Counted from the first letter of the stretch, positions 1 to 9,504 are shown. The stretch: 64,000 nucleotides of DNA from Paenibacillus sp. FSL R5-0623 (GCF_037974265.1 NZ_CP150233.1:6882001-6946000); one strand, 5' to 3'. A program made the numbers and translations. Notes: a model not told the origin generated them from the sequence alone.

Positions 1-981
1 AAATATCTCATTAACATACACGTTCCCTGTTGACTTTCGGTCCTTAGCGGCTGGACCGGTAGCAATACCAAGCGTGAAAGGTTTATAATTCTTCACACCT
101 TTTTTGGCTGCTTGCAGGGATTGCAACTGACTAATAGAGGCTACTTTCATAGCTGATCGTCCCATAATGAACGAGCTGCTTTCCAAGTAACTTTTGCCGG
201 ACAGACTGATCATCTCGTCAAGTACTCCGGACTTCGTTGCCTCGCTCGACAGACGATAAGCATTTTTCCACGCAGTTGTATTTGCAGTAGCCTTAAGGGT
301 GTTTGGATCCATGTACGTTAATCCTTCTGTTCTGGCGATTTCCATTACCAGATTGCTTGATCCAGTGGAGCTTAGGCCCCAAATTCGGGAGTTCTTATCT
401 CCCTTAGTAGGGAATTTCTTAGCAAGATTCAATATCTCTTCCCATGTCATCCCATCTGTTGGTGTTTTAACATTGTACTTTTTAAATAAATCAGCATTAT
501 ACAGAAGAGCGTAGGAATCCGCTTTTGGGCTTAACCCATAAAGTTTGCCACCGCCTTGTTTCTTCAATTCATCAAGCAAGCCGGGGTATAACGTTGTCGT
601 ATCATACGTATCTCGCTTAATTAAAGGTTCTAAATCGACTAGCTTTTTATCTTTAGACATTTGTTGGTATTGGTAAGGGGGTAGCATCACAAGATCGGGT
701 GAATACTTATTGATTGCCCCGTTGTAATCCTTAATCGACTCCATACCTCCAGGTGTAACTACTTCGATATTTACATTCGGGTACTTCTGACTAAACAGAT
801 CTCCATACGTCATTTTGAAATCATCTTCGTTCCAGTACAATACTTTTAAAGTACGTGCCGAATCTGCCTCGTTATCCGAATTTGCAGAGACTTGCTTGCC
901 TGTGCTAAAAACTGTTGAAATACCGATTAACATAACACTTAGGCTAACAAGCATGGCCTTCTGTAATACCTTATGCTTCAA
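1..981 (-). CDS. Extracellular solute-binding protein, sugar ABC transporter type (3' end outside window)
   Basis: The frame is open for 327 codons from a TTG at 981 to the window edge, so the C-terminus is missing. A GGAGG lies 9 nt before the TTG. The start reads MKHKVLQKAMLVSLSVMLIGISTV, a basic segment plus hydrophobic core, with a likely type I cleavage after VSA near residue 33. The mature part reads like a family 1 (maltose/multiple-sugar) solute-binding protein: TLKVLYWNEDDF near the N-terminus, then KLYGLSPKADSYALLYN and the TWEEILNLAKKFP motif. It would capture an oligosaccharide or sugar outside the membrane and deliver it to an ABC permease. No lipobox cysteine is visible, which is unusual for a Gram-positive binding protein. 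It is divergent from the two-component system at 1185, which may respond to the same substrate (inference). Confidence 0.85.
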   Translation of the reverse strand, partial: MKHKVLQKAMLVSLSVMLIGISTVFSTGKQVSANSDNEADSARTLKVLYWNEDDFKMTYGDLFSQKYPNVNIEVVTPGGMESIKDYNGAINKYSPDLVMLPPYQYQQMSKDKKLVDLEPLIKRDTYDTTTLYPGLLDELKKQGGGKLYGLSPKADSYALLYNADLFKKYNVKTPTDGMTWEEILNLAKKFPTKGDKNSRIWGLSSTGSSNLVMEIARTEGLTYMDPNTLKATANTTAWKNAYRLSSEATKSGVLDEMISLSGKSYLESSSFIMGRSAMKVASISQLQSLQAAKKGVKNYKPFTLGIATGPAAKDRKSTGNVYVNEIF

Positions 982-1106
982 AAATAAAACCTCCACTCGT
1001 GTATTGTTCAAACGATGATTCGCTTGTGTTGTACTCAGTATAGAAGTGAAAGCTTATCATCTAACTACCGAACTTCTTATCATTTCCTTAAATCGTCCTG
1101 ACGTTA

Positions 1107-1135
1107 TTCAATGCATAAGAAATATCGCTTATAAT
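1107..1135 (+). promoter_or_regulatory. Candidate promoter of the two-component operon
   Basis: A perfect -10 TATAAT lies at 1130-1135, with a weak TTCAAT at 1107-1112 as -35 and 17 bp between them. It sits 50 bp before the response regulator start, in the 203-bp divergent gap. The poor -35 suggests a need for an activator (inference). Confidence 0.45.
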
Positions 1136-1184
1136 TATCGTGATGCTCTTCAATTGAAGGAAGATGCTGGAATAGGGAGGATCT

Positions 1185-1898
1185 ATGGCGGAAAGCACAA
1201 TTTTAATGGTGGATGATGAAGCGGAAATCATCCAATTAATGAGTATTTATTTCAATAACGAAGGTTATAAGTTGCTGCAAGCGTCGAATGGAATGGAGGC
1301 GCTGAAGATTCTGCAGACCAAGCAAGTGGATCTAATTGTACTGGATCTAATGATGCCCAAGATGGACGGTTTACAAGCGTGTATGAAAATACGAGAGACG
1401 AATCCGATTCCTATCATTATGCTGTCCGCTAAAAGCCAAGATATCGACAAAATATCAGGCCTCAGTATCGGCGCTGACGACTACGTAACCAAACCGTTCA
1501 ACCCGCTCGAGCTGATCGCAAGGATCAAGTCGCAGCTTCGAAGAATGAACCAGTTCAACTCCGTTTTGGGCAATGCGAACGAAATACATATCGAAAACGT
1601 CGTGATTAATAATGCATCCCACACGGTAACGGTCGATCAGCAGGAAATCAAATTGACTCCCCGCGAGTTCGCGCTCCTTCACATGCTGGCTGTTAATAGA
1701 GGGATGGTGCTGAGTATGGACCGTATCTACGAAGAAGTATGGAATGAGCCTTTTATGGAGTCGAAGAATAGTGTCATGGTTCATATCCGTAAGCTCCGGG
1801 AGAAGATAGAATCCAATCCACGTGAACCACGGATCATTAAAACCGTGTGGGGGATTGGATACAAAATCGAAAGCGATTTAAAAGCAAGGGGTGAGTAG
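1185..1898 (+). CDS. OmpR/PhoB-family response regulator
   Basis: This is a 237-aa two-domain regulator. The receiver domain covers about residues 5-117, with the acidic pair D10/D11, the phosphoacceptor D54 (IVLDLMMP) and the conserved lysine in DDYVTKPFNP. The C-terminal winged helix covers about 135-230 (LTPREFALLHMLA ... VHIRKLREKIE ... VWGIGYKIE). The start is an ATG preceded by GGGAGG. Phosphorylated by the kinase encoded just downstream, it should bind DNA as a dimer and control transcription. The kinase start overlaps its last 8 bases, so the two are translationally coupled. The target genes cannot be read from the sequence; the divergent solute-binding protein gene is one candidate. 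Confidence 0.92.
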   Translation: MAESTILMVDDEAEIIQLMSIYFNNEGYKLLQASNGMEALKILQTKQVDLIVLDLMMPKMDGLQACMKIRETNPIPIIMLSAKSQDIDKISGLSIGADDYVTKPFNPLELIARIKSQLRRMNQFNSVLGNANEIHIENVVINNASHTVTVDQQEIKLTPREFALLHMLAVNRGMVLSMDRIYEEVWNEPFMESKNSVMVHIRKLREKIESNPREPRIIKTVWGIGYKIESDLKARGE

Positions 1899-3837
1899 GA
1901 TCCAACCACAGTGGCTGTATACGATTCGGTGGAGATTAATGCTGATCATGGTTGCAAGTCTGGTTTTGACAGGCGCAGCTATTTTTTTGGGGTATGTCAT
2001 GACGGGAGCGCTGCAGAACATTGAATACGTGGCTGTTCCGATCAATTGGCTCATTGAGTATGCCGGGTCCGTTCGCGTGATGATCATAACCGGTATCGTT
2101 CTATTCCCCATTACTTTCTTCCTTGCCAGCCTCCGTTTGGTTCGGGATTTACGTGAAATTAACACCGGATTGCAGGAAATATCGGCAGGGCGGTTCGGGC
2201 AGGTTGTAAGGGTTAAGGGCAAGGATGAGTTAAGCGTCATTGCGGAGAGTATGAATCAATTGAGTAGTGAATGGGATCATTATCTCGCGGAAATCACACG
2301 TGGTCTAGGGGAGATTGCGAACGGGCAGTTCGACCATCAAATCCCCGAAATTGCCGATCATCAACTGGGAGAGGTAGCGCTCAGCATCAACCGGATGAGT
2401 ATGCAGTTGAAGCATTCGATTGCGGAGGAACGCAAGGCGGAAAAAACCAAAAATGATCTGATCACCGGTGTATCTCATGACCTGCGAACTCCACTGACCT
2501 CGATCCTCGGTTTCCTCGAAGTCATCGAGAAGGATCGATATCAGGATGAGGTGGAGATGCGCTATTACGTCAACATTGCATATGAGAAATCTTTGGCGCT
2601 TCGGCGATTGATCGACGAACTATTCGAATACACACGGGTCAACAATGGCATGCCTCTGGAACTCAGCGAGCTTAATATGACCGGGTTAATTGGCCAGCTT
2701 GCCGAAGAATTCGTGCCGATTACCGAGAGTGCAGGCATGCAAATCAGGCTGAATGTTCAAGAAGGAGACTTCAACATTCAAGCGGACGGAGCACTGTTGG
2801 TACGGGCATACGAGAATATACTCGCCAATGCCATCCAGTACGGGCGTACGGGCAAATATATTGATATCGATATTGCACAAGATGGAGATATGCTAGTTGT
2901 ACGGATTCAAAACTATGGAGTCCCTATTCCCGAGCGGGATTTACCTTTTATTTTCGATCGTTTCTACCGGGTAGACAGCTCCAGGTCGAAGCAAACCGGA
3001 GGTACAGGTCTCGGTCTCGCCATAACAAAAAGTATTGTCGAGGTACACGGAGGAGGCATCACTGCGCACAGCAGCAAAAGAGCAACCTGGTTTGAAACAC
3101 GGTTATCGATGTTCGGACCCAATCAGACACAAGTGGCTGTTACGGAAGAAGTTCAAAACGAAATCAATCGGATACCGACCGTGCTTCCGGAACAACACCT
3201 TGTACCAAAACAAAGAATATTTCCTTGGCTTCGACACCTGTCTCTCTCTAGGATAGCTGCTGTACCCATGATCTTGTTGCTCGTCTGCGCGGTGGTACTA
3301 TTCAGTATGAAGAATTCATTTACCTCTAACCTCGTGGTGAAGTTACCTTCCATCTTCTCTGAAAATGAAGATTCAACGCTGATGCCAACAACCGGGAAGG
3401 ACGAATTGGTTCTAATCACCGGTAAAACAGACAAAGACTATACACTGCTCATTCATAACTACCGTTTCGACGGGCATGACCTAATAATCCATTACTCCAT
3501 GAAACATTCTAACCAGATATCGGAGACGCAGTGGGCGAAACAATCGGTCAAACCGACTTTTATGTTGGACCCTTCAACGATAAAGATAGTTCCCGGCATC
3601 GCCACAGATTCAGGAGTAGTGTTCGCCAAAAATGGCACCCTCCATTTTTATTTTATCGAGAATTTGCCACCTCCAGACCAGTTCCTTTTGAAAGTCAACG
3701 TAAATCAGTTAGTTCTGTCCAATGGCCCGGATCAGCAGGATCTGCTCACCGGAGACTGGAGCTTCGAAATTCCTGTGAAGAAAAATTATGAGCAAAAAGC
3801 CAACGGCCAAAGCGCGCCCTTACAGGATTCAACCTAA
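1891..3837 (+). CDS. Sensor histidine kinase with an extra C-terminal membrane anchor and DUF4179-like domain
   Basis: A 648-aa protein starting at a GTG inside the end of the regulator gene. Membrane segments lie at about 15-37 and 62-82 with only a short external loop. A HAMP-like region follows (about 83-180, possibly two units), then HisKA with H196 in SHDLRTP, the N box (N309/N313) and the G2 box GGTGLGL at 370-376. A usual kinase would end near residue 410. This one continues with a linker, a third membrane segment at about 454-472, and about 175 residues that should lie outside the membrane. The tail, with NYRFDGHDLIIHYS and ending GDWSFEIPVK, resembles the external DUF4179 domain of some anti-sigma factors (from memory, not searched). 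The catalytic core would then lie between two membrane anchors, with sensing from the C-terminal side. Confidence 0.85.
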   Translation: MSRIQPQWLYTIRWRLMLIMVASLVLTGAAIFLGYVMTGALQNIEYVAVPINWLIEYAGSVRVMIITGIVLFPITFFLASLRLVRDLREINTGLQEISAGRFGQVVRVKGKDELSVIAESMNQLSSEWDHYLAEITRGLGEIANGQFDHQIPEIADHQLGEVALSINRMSMQLKHSIAEERKAEKTKNDLITGVSHDLRTPLTSILGFLEVIEKDRYQDEVEMRYYVNIAYEKSLALRRLIDELFEYTRVNNGMPLELSELNMTGLIGQLAEEFVPITESAGMQIRLNVQEGDFNIQADGALLVRAYENILANAIQYGRTGKYIDIDIAQDGDMLVVRIQNYGVPIPERDLPFIFDRFYRVDSSRSKQTGGTGLGLAITKSIVEVHGGGITAHSSKRATWFETRLSMFGPNQTQVAVTEEVQNEINRIPTVLPEQHLVPKQRIFPWLRHLSLSRIAAVPMILLLVCAVVLFSMKNSFTSNLVVKLPSIFSENEDSTLMPTTGKDELVLITGKTDKDYTLLIHNYRFDGHDLIIHYSMKHSNQISETQWAKQSVKPTFMLDPSTIKIVPGIATDSGVVFAKNGTLHFYFIENLPPPDQFLLKVNVNQLVLSNGPDQQDLLTGDWSFEIPVKKNYEQKANGQSAPLQDST

Positions 3838-3904
3838 TTGAGATTCTTGAAATAAGTATTATACTTCAGAACCAATGAATTACGGTTATAATTGCCCTCC
3901 AAGC

Positions 3905-3941
3905 AAAAAGGATCTGGAAGCTTACTTCCAGATCCTTTTTT
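3905..3941 (+). terminator. Intrinsic terminator after the kinase gene
   Basis: An 11-bp stem, GGATCTGGAAG with CTTCCAGATCC, around a 4-nt loop is followed by seven T and preceded by A residues. It ends the two-component operon and could also act on the opposite strand. Confidence 0.85.
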
Positions 3942-4009
3942 CATATTGAGACTTCTAATTCCTTTATTTTCACATCAAATCCTAATGAATATTTCAGGGG
4001 TAACTAATT

Positions 4010-4672
4010 TTAATTTCGTTTGTTAACTTCAATTGCAATGAACTCTGGCAAATAATTAGGAGTACAACCCTTTGATACCATTTCATCTTTATAAAGACCT
4101 GTATTCTCACCAAGTTTAATACAACGTGCACGATTCTTTTGATCATAAATGCCTATCCAGCCTGCAATGAAATTCATAGCCCACTGCACTTCCGGCTCTT
4201 CCTGCGAAATATTAGCTTCAATTGCAGATAGTAAGTCTTCGGTGTTATCAGGAGGCGTTTGTCCAGTCCATCTCAATCGCGCTTGATAATACCAGAAAGC
4301 TCGCCTTTGAAGAGCAGAAGGGCTATTTTCCCATGACTCCATCAATGCAATGGTCTTCTTGTCTTTGGTGAGCTGATTAGCCATTAACCAATCCATTAAG
4401 TTATTTCGCTCATCAAAAGTGTGAGTTTGCATATCCTTATCAAGCTTATTGAGCACTTCTTGTGAAAGAAGTTTTTTATCCATAATTAAAATAGCTAATA
4501 GTCTGGGTGAAAATGCTTCGGTTGACCAAAGTTCCATAGCTAGTTCGTGATCTTTTTTAATATCCTTTGCGATTTTTCGTAATTCGCCTAGCTTAGTTTT
4601 ACTATTAATCTGTTGTAGAATGTCCCCTGCCTTTGAAGAGTATTTCATTTCTGTACTTTTATCCTTATTCAT
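4010..4672 (-). CDS. AlkD-like DNA alkylation repair family protein
   Basis: A 220-aa soluble, largely helical protein with repeated helix pairs as in HEAT-like DNA glycosylases of the AlkD family. Typical stretches are LGELRKIAKDIKKDHELAMELW near residues 30-50, FSPRLLAILIMD, and SALQRRAFWYYQARLRW near 125-140. AlkC/AlkD proteins remove positively charged alkylated bases without flipping them. This copy is close to the usual length of about 220-240 aa. The start is ATG at 4672. A shortened, mutated copy of about 45 bp of its own coding sequence lies just upstream at 4706-4750. A catalytic Asp cannot be assigned by eye, so the enzyme function is inferred from family resemblance. Confidence 0.6.
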   Translation of the reverse strand: MNKDKSTEMKYSSKAGDILQQINSKTKLGELRKIAKDIKKDHELAMELWSTEAFSPRLLAILIMDKKLLSQEVLNKLDKDMQTHTFDERNNLMDWLMANQLTKDKKTIALMESWENSPSALQRRAFWYYQARLRWTGQTPPDNTEDLLSAIEANISQEEPEVQWAMNFIAGWIGIYDQKNRARCIKLGENTGLYKDEMVSKGCTPNYLPEFIAIEVNKRN

Positions 4673-4886
4673 TTGATACCACAGCTCCTTTATCGCGAAA
4701 GTCTTTGAAAAGCGGAAGGGCTATTTCCCCTGACTCCATCAACCGCAGTAAGATAAGCTTATTTTCATATATTTACAAATAAATGTGTTAGACTACTTAA
4801 AGAAGAATTGCCGATCTATATTAAAGACTGCTACACAACTGGATACAGGCAGTTATTACGATAAACGTAGTTAGAAAGGAAACCCC

Positions 4887-5867
4887 ATGAAAAGTTCCTT
4901 GAAACAACGAATGAAATCATTATTTTTAACAGTGTTTCCTGGTGGAATTATAACCATTCTTATATTTTCCCTTGATTACTTCCAATTTGAACTTGTTGAA
5001 AAATTTCTGCTTTTTGCGGCTTTTGTCATTGTACCTCTTGTGATTTTACTTTTGAACCATGATGAAAAGAATAAACATCAACGATTGATTTATGCTGCTA
5101 TGAAATGGCTTCAAATTCCCGCTGCGCTTCTTACCCTGGCGTCGGTAATGAGTAGTAAGATGTGGGGGTTAGAAAGTACGGAAATCCCAGGAATTCTGTC
5201 TCTTGGATGGCTACTGTTCACACTGTTGCTTGGCATCTATGGCTTGACCACGATTGTAATCTCTAAAGGAAAAGCAGCTGAAATAGCGATTGGTGCGGGG
5301 CTCGTTTATTTTTTTATCGGGGGCATTTGGTTTACCTTATATCAATATCAATTGAACCTGTTCCAAGCTAATCCTTCAACGCACGCGTTAAGCTCGCTCC
5401 ACTTCCATTTCTCATCTGCGATCGTTCCGATTTTTATTGGTGCACTGGGGCGCATCATGACAAAGAAAAGCTGGTATCCTTGGGTCGTTGCCATCGATAT
5501 CATCGGACCCATATTGATTGCTATTGGTATGATTTTCTCCAAGCCAATTGAATACATTGGTGTCACTTTGTTCGCCTGTAATATTGTGGTTTACACCGCT
5601 TATCTCCTTACTTACTTGAGAAAAAACGCTTTGGATATTAAGGCAGCCTTCTTCTTAGGCCTTTCTTGTCTAGCCTTTTACACGGTTGTTGTCATTTCCA
5701 TCTTCTATCCGTTACTGAAAAATATGTACTCCTTAACTAGACTCGATTTTATTCCCATTTATGGATCTCTGCATGCGTTTGGTTTTGTTTTATGTGGACT
5801 AATTGGTTGGGTGTATATGGTGGACTTCATTAAGGAAAAGGCTAACCAATCGGCTTCATATGAGTAG
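4887..5867 (+). CDS. YndJ-like multi-pass membrane protein
   Basis: A 326-aa protein with about nine or ten hydrophobic segments spread over its length. The LSSLHFHFSS motif near residue 170 followed by GALGR near 187 matches the pattern of the YndJ family of Bacillus (TAxHFHxxxxxxPIxxGxxGR). The start is ATG with GAAAGGAAA upstream. The biochemical function of the family is not known to me. B. subtilis YndJ is longer, with a hydrophilic C-terminal part that is absent here. It stands alone between a divergent AlkD-like gene and a HEAT-repeat gene in the same direction 85 bp downstream. Confidence 0.65.
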   Translation: MKSSLKQRMKSLFLTVFPGGIITILIFSLDYFQFELVEKFLLFAAFVIVPLVILLLNHDEKNKHQRLIYAAMKWLQIPAALLTLASVMSSKMWGLESTEIPGILSLGWLLFTLLLGIYGLTTIVISKGKAAEIAIGAGLVYFFIGGIWFTLYQYQLNLFQANPSTHALSSLHFHFSSAIVPIFIGALGRIMTKKSWYPWVVAIDIIGPILIAIGMIFSKPIEYIGVTLFACNIVVYTAYLLTYLRKNALDIKAAFFLGLSCLAFYTVVVISIFYPLLKNMYSLTRLDFIPIYGSLHAFGFVLCGLIGWVYMVDFIKEKANQSASYE

Positions 5868-5952
5868 TTTAGTCAGGTTCGTGCTATAATAGTGATCACA
5901 TAAATAACATTCATCATTCTGCCGAGATGGCGATGATTAAGGAGATTGAATT

Positions 5953-6405
5953 TTGACGAACAACCATGATATTGGAGCAGTTAACGAACTACCGGAGAAC
6001 TTTGAAGAGCTCAAACGAGCGGCTAACCGGACGTCGAGCTGGAGAGAAAGACTGAATGCAGTGAACGAATTGGGGAACTGGAATACAGCCCCTACCATTA
6101 AATTGCTGCAGCATGTTTTGAAAAACGATCAAGTGTTTCAAGTGCGCGAAGCCGCATATCAAAAGCTCAAGCAGTTGGATGAAGATGTACAAATGCCTGC
6201 CAAAAACAAAGGTGAGCTGTTTAAAGGTACTAACAAAATCTTGCTACGGATTAAAAAAAGCCTTCCTGAAGGTCACACATTTGAGCAATTTAAGGAAAAA
6301 TTGCAAAAGACACGTCTGGATATCTATGATACTTACGAGGGCGACAAAGATGCTGAGTTCGACTCCTGGCTCCATGGAATTTGGGAGTCACTAGGTAGAA
6401 AATAA
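5953..6405 (+). CDS. Small HEAT-repeat protein
   Basis: A 150-aa soluble protein starting at TTG, 6 nt after a GGAG. Residues about 15-75 form HEAT-like helix pairs (SSWRERLNAVNELG ... PTIKLLQHVL ... VREAAYQKLKQL). The C-terminal half is charged and ends in a WLHGIWESLGR helix. HEAT repeats bind proteins or nucleic acids, and nothing here names a partner. Similar HEAT proteins are common as solitary genes in Paenibacillus and Bacillus. A strong terminator follows, so it is the last gene of its transcript. Confidence 0.7.
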   Translation: MTNNHDIGAVNELPENFEELKRAANRTSSWRERLNAVNELGNWNTAPTIKLLQHVLKNDQVFQVREAAYQKLKQLDEDVQMPAKNKGELFKGTNKILLRIKKSLPEGHTFEQFKEKLQKTRLDIYDTYEGDKDAEFDSWLHGIWESLGRK

Positions 6406-6435
6406 CCGCCGTTCACCGTATAGTAGCTGAGTATC

Positions 6436-6472
6436 AAGCCACTCCATCAATGGAGTGGCTTCTTTATTTTTT
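6436..6472 (+). terminator. Intrinsic terminator after the HEAT gene
   Basis: The stem AAGCCACTCCAT / ATGGAGTGGCTT with a 2-nt to 4-nt loop is followed by a T-rich run (TCTTTATTTTTT). Confidence 0.85.
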
Positions 6473-6542
6473 CAGCGTCACCTCCATCAGATGTGGGGTT
6501 ATTTTTTCTCTAAAAAAGTCACCACTGTCAAACTGATCAGAC

Positions 6543-6590
6543 AAAAAAACGCCCTGTCTACTGATTCTTAAAAATCAGTAGACAAAGCGC
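6543..6590 (-). terminator. Intrinsic terminator after the aldehyde dehydrogenase gene
   Basis: Read on the minus strand, TGTCTACTGATT pairs with AATCAGTAGACA around a short loop. Flanking GCGC/GGCG bases extend the stem and seven T follow. It lies 36 bp past the minus-strand stop at 6626. Confidence 0.85.
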
Positions 6591-6625
6591 AAAGTTAGAG
6601 CCTTTTTGAACAACCTCTATACCAT

Positions 6626-8116
6626 TTATTCTGGGATATAAGGAAGATCCAGTGTCTTCGGAACGTTGATGACATGCTTTTCTGTATAAGTGCGGATACC
6701 TTCCGCGCCGTATTCACGGCCAATACCCGATTGCTTGAAGCCACCGAAAGGGAACCGAACGTCGAGCCCCTGCACAGCAGCTGTATTGATCATGGTCGTT
6801 CCAGCTTCGAGTTGACGTGCGACGGAGATGGCATCCTCTTCTTTCCCCCACACAGAACTCGTCAATCCATATATGCTTTCATTGTGTAGATGAATAACCT
6901 GCTCTTCATCGTCAAATGGCAGAATCGGAACCGTAGGGCCAAACTGTTCCTCCACCACAATTGGATCATGAACATCGCAACCCAAAACAAGCGTAGGTTG
7001 TAAGAAGTAACCTTGGTCAAACAGCTTCTGATCCAGAATTTGCCCGAGAGGGATGACCTTAGCCCCGCGCTTTTGCGCATCTTCAACCAAACCAAGCACA
7101 ACATTCTTCTGCTTCAGGTTATTAACCGGACCTATCGTTGTATTTGAATCAAATGGATCACCAATTCGAATCCAGCGATTAGCCGCCTCTATATATTTTT
7201 CCACAAACTCATCATAAATAGAACGGTGTACATACACACGTTTGGCGATCATACAGATCTGTCCTGCTGTCAAGAAATTTGAAATGACAATCCGACGCAT
7301 GGCTCGCTCATCATGAACATCAAAACTTTACAAGAAGATAGCCGCATCATTACCACCAAGCTCAAGCGTCATATCCTTAATCGTTTCCGAAGCCGCTTTA
7401 ATAATATGCTTAGCTGTTGCAGTTCCACCTGTAAAGGCGATTTTAGTAACAAGAGGATTACTAGTCAGTTCAACACCCACATCTGCATCACCATGAACGA
7501 CATTGATTACCCCAGCCGGGAACTCACTCGCAATAATCTCTGCCACTTTCGCTGCCGCCAGTGGCGCATATGGACTTGGTTTAAGCACAATGGTGTTACC
7601 CGCAAGTAAGGCAGGAGCGATCTTAATCGTAGATAAAGCAATAGGATAGTTCCATGGACTAATCGCTGCCACCACACCAATTGGATCATAGGAAAGAATC
7701 GTTTTACCATTCTCATGCTCTTTGATCTCTTCCTGTAGAGCGGATTTGGCTTCATTACAAGCAAACTCCATCCACATTAAGGAAACATAAATTTCACCGT
7801 GTGCATCATACAGGGGCTTGCCATGCTCTCTGGACAGCAAATGAACAATTTCATTCTCAGCTGCTCTAATCTTCTCGATCGCCTTGCGCATCATCATAAT
7901 GCGTTCATCAATGGAGGTCTGCTTCCATGTTTTAAAAGCTCCTGCCGCTGCTTCAATCGCTTCAACGGCTTGTTCTTTCGTAGTGACAGGGAAATAGCCT
8001 ACGATCTCAGTTGGGTTGGCCGGATTCTCTTTTGCTAACTGCGAAAGGGATTTTACATTCTGACCATTAATGAACGCTTCAACGGTAATTGTCTCTTGGT
8101 CTGCTTGGATCGTCAT
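6626..8116 (-). pseudogene. NAD(P)-dependent aldehyde dehydrogenase, interrupted by an in-frame TAA
   Basis: One reading frame covers a full-length aldehyde dehydrogenase of about 496 codons but contains a single TAA at 7328-7330. The first half (262 aa, ATG after GGAGGGG) holds the cofactor-binding part and ends in LELGGNDAAIFL. The second half resumes in the same frame as SFDVHDERAMRRIVISNFL and carries the catalytic cysteine in FLTAGQICMIAKR and the GGFKQSGIGRE motif. Both the general-base Glu (LELGG) and the nucleophile Cys are intact, so only the stop breaks the gene. Family members usually have E or D where the stop lies. Product class and substrate (succinate semialdehyde, benzaldehyde, betaine aldehyde or other) cannot be resolved. 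The 28-bp gap to the upstream methyltransferase gene suggests one operon. Confidence 0.85.
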
Positions 8117-8144
8117 TTTACATCCCCTCCGTTATTTAGATGGA

Positions 8145-9230
8145 TTAATTCCAAACTTCTTCTGCAATTTCCTTAACGTAACGAAGTTTACGCCATTGTT
8201 GTTCTTCCGTTAAAATATTGCCTTCTTCTGTAGACGAAAAGCCACATTGTGGACTCAAACAAAGTTGCTCAAGTGGTACATAGGTTGCCGCCTCTGCAAT
8301 CCGAGCTTTAATGTGTTCTTTATCCTCTAACTCGCCTGTTTTCGATGTGAGTAAACCAAGCACGATTTTCAAATCTTTTCGATTCACATATTTTAATGGC
8401 TCGAAACCACCTGAGCGCTCATCATCAAATTCTAAGAATAATCCGTCTACGTTTAAGCCTCCAAAGATAACTTCAGAAGCGTAATCATAACCACCCGTTG
8501 AGAAATAATTCGATTTATAGTTACCACGACAAATATGCATCGTCACAACTAAATCTGCCGGTTTATGAGACAAGGATTCATTAATCATGCGCTGCATCGT
8601 TTTCAACTCTTCCGCTGGTTCCAGACCTTTAGCACGTAGCTTATCGTGACCAGCGTCTGAGAATAGGTCTGCCCAAGCTGTATCATCTAATTGCAGATAT
8701 CGACATCCCGCATCATAGAAGGCTTGAATGGCTTTTTGATACGCCGCAATCGTATCCTGAAGGAATTGCTCTCGGACCGTATAGATATTGGCGTCATTCT
8801 CCAATCGATATAGAAGCATGTTCGGGCTTGGAATGGTCTGTTTCGCCACTGCGTCGCCAGCATGCTTTTTCAAAAACTCAAAATCCTCAACAAAGGGATG
8901 ACTCGAGAAATCTACTTTACCAACAACACGAAGCCCGCCCTTGCGCGTCTGCATATTATGGAATTTTGGTCCGTCTATTTGCTCATACAGCTCTACGCCA
9001 TCCAAGCCGCCCAGAAAATCAAAATGCCACCAGCTTCTGCGGAATTCACCATCCGTAACTGCCAATACGCCATTTTCCTTTTGCTTTTCAATGATTCGAA
9101 TAATCTCTTTATCTTCCACAGCTCTTAATTGCTCATATGTGATGTTGCCTAATTTATATTGTTCACGTGCCTGACTTAAATCTGCAGGACGTAGAAAGCT
9201 ACCTACATGATCATTACGAAATGGTATCAT
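8145..9230 (-). CDS. MetE C-terminal-like methyltransferase (YxjG/YxjH type)
   Basis: A 361-aa protein beginning IPFRNDHVGSFLRP, a signature of the short cobalamin-independent methionine synthase relatives YxjG/YxjH of Bacillus. Further family features are TDGEFRRSWWHFDF near 60-72, LQLDDTAWADLF near 180, MHICRGNYKSNYF near 245 and LCLSPQCGFSST near 330. The His and two Cys in the latter two motifs are the expected zinc ligands. The fold lacks the MetE N-terminal half and likely transfers a methyl group to homocysteine or a related thiol from a simpler donor (inference). The start is ATG with AAGGAG 8 nt upstream. I looked for an S-box riboswitch in the 270-bp upstream gap and saw none. A TGCTATACT extended -10 lies about 45 bp upstream. 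Confidence 0.85.
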   Translation of the reverse strand: MIPFRNDHVGSFLRPADLSQAREQYKLGNITYEQLRAVEDKEIIRIIEKQKENGVLAVTDGEFRRSWWHFDFLGGLDGVELYEQIDGPKFHNMQTRKGGLRVVGKVDFSSHPFVEDFEFLKKHAGDAVAKQTIPSPNMLLYRLENDANIYTVREQFLQDTIAAYQKAIQAFYDAGCRYLQLDDTAWADLFSDAGHDKLRAKGLEPAEELKTMQRMINESLSHKPADLVVTMHICRGNYKSNYFSTGGYDYASEVIFGGLNVDGLFLEFDDERSGGFEPLKYVNRKDLKIVLGLLTSKTGELEDKEHIKARIAEAATYVPLEQLCLSPQCGFSSTEEGNILTEEQQWRKLRYVKEIAEEVWN

Positions 9231-9504
9231 AACTATTTCTCCTTCTAACTTTTTAGTCTAATGAGTATAGCATGATGAAAAGGAATGCTTGTTATATGAA
9301 AAAAGCATGGCTAGTCATAGCTTTTAACAATAGCTAAAAGACTTTAATACGCAAAAATCCACAACTTCATAGGGTAGTGGATGTGGTTTACCTTATATCA
9401 GTATCCATTTAGCCTAACATCCGCCTTCCTATCTCTCCCAATATATTTATTTCTAGTATAATAACGGGATACAACAAACATTTTAAAATAGAAGGAGAGT
9501 TGTT

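Noticed and set aside
7328..7330. Programmed read-through or special decoding of the TAA in the aldehyde dehydrogenase gene
   Set aside because: No context for selenocysteine or pyrrolysine is possible with TAA, and aldehyde dehydrogenases do not use read-through. A nonsense change or sequence error is simpler.
9231..9504. SAM (S-box) riboswitch upstream of the MetE-C-like gene
   Set aside because: Searched for the conserved helices and a terminator. Only a short leader with an extended -10 promoter was found.
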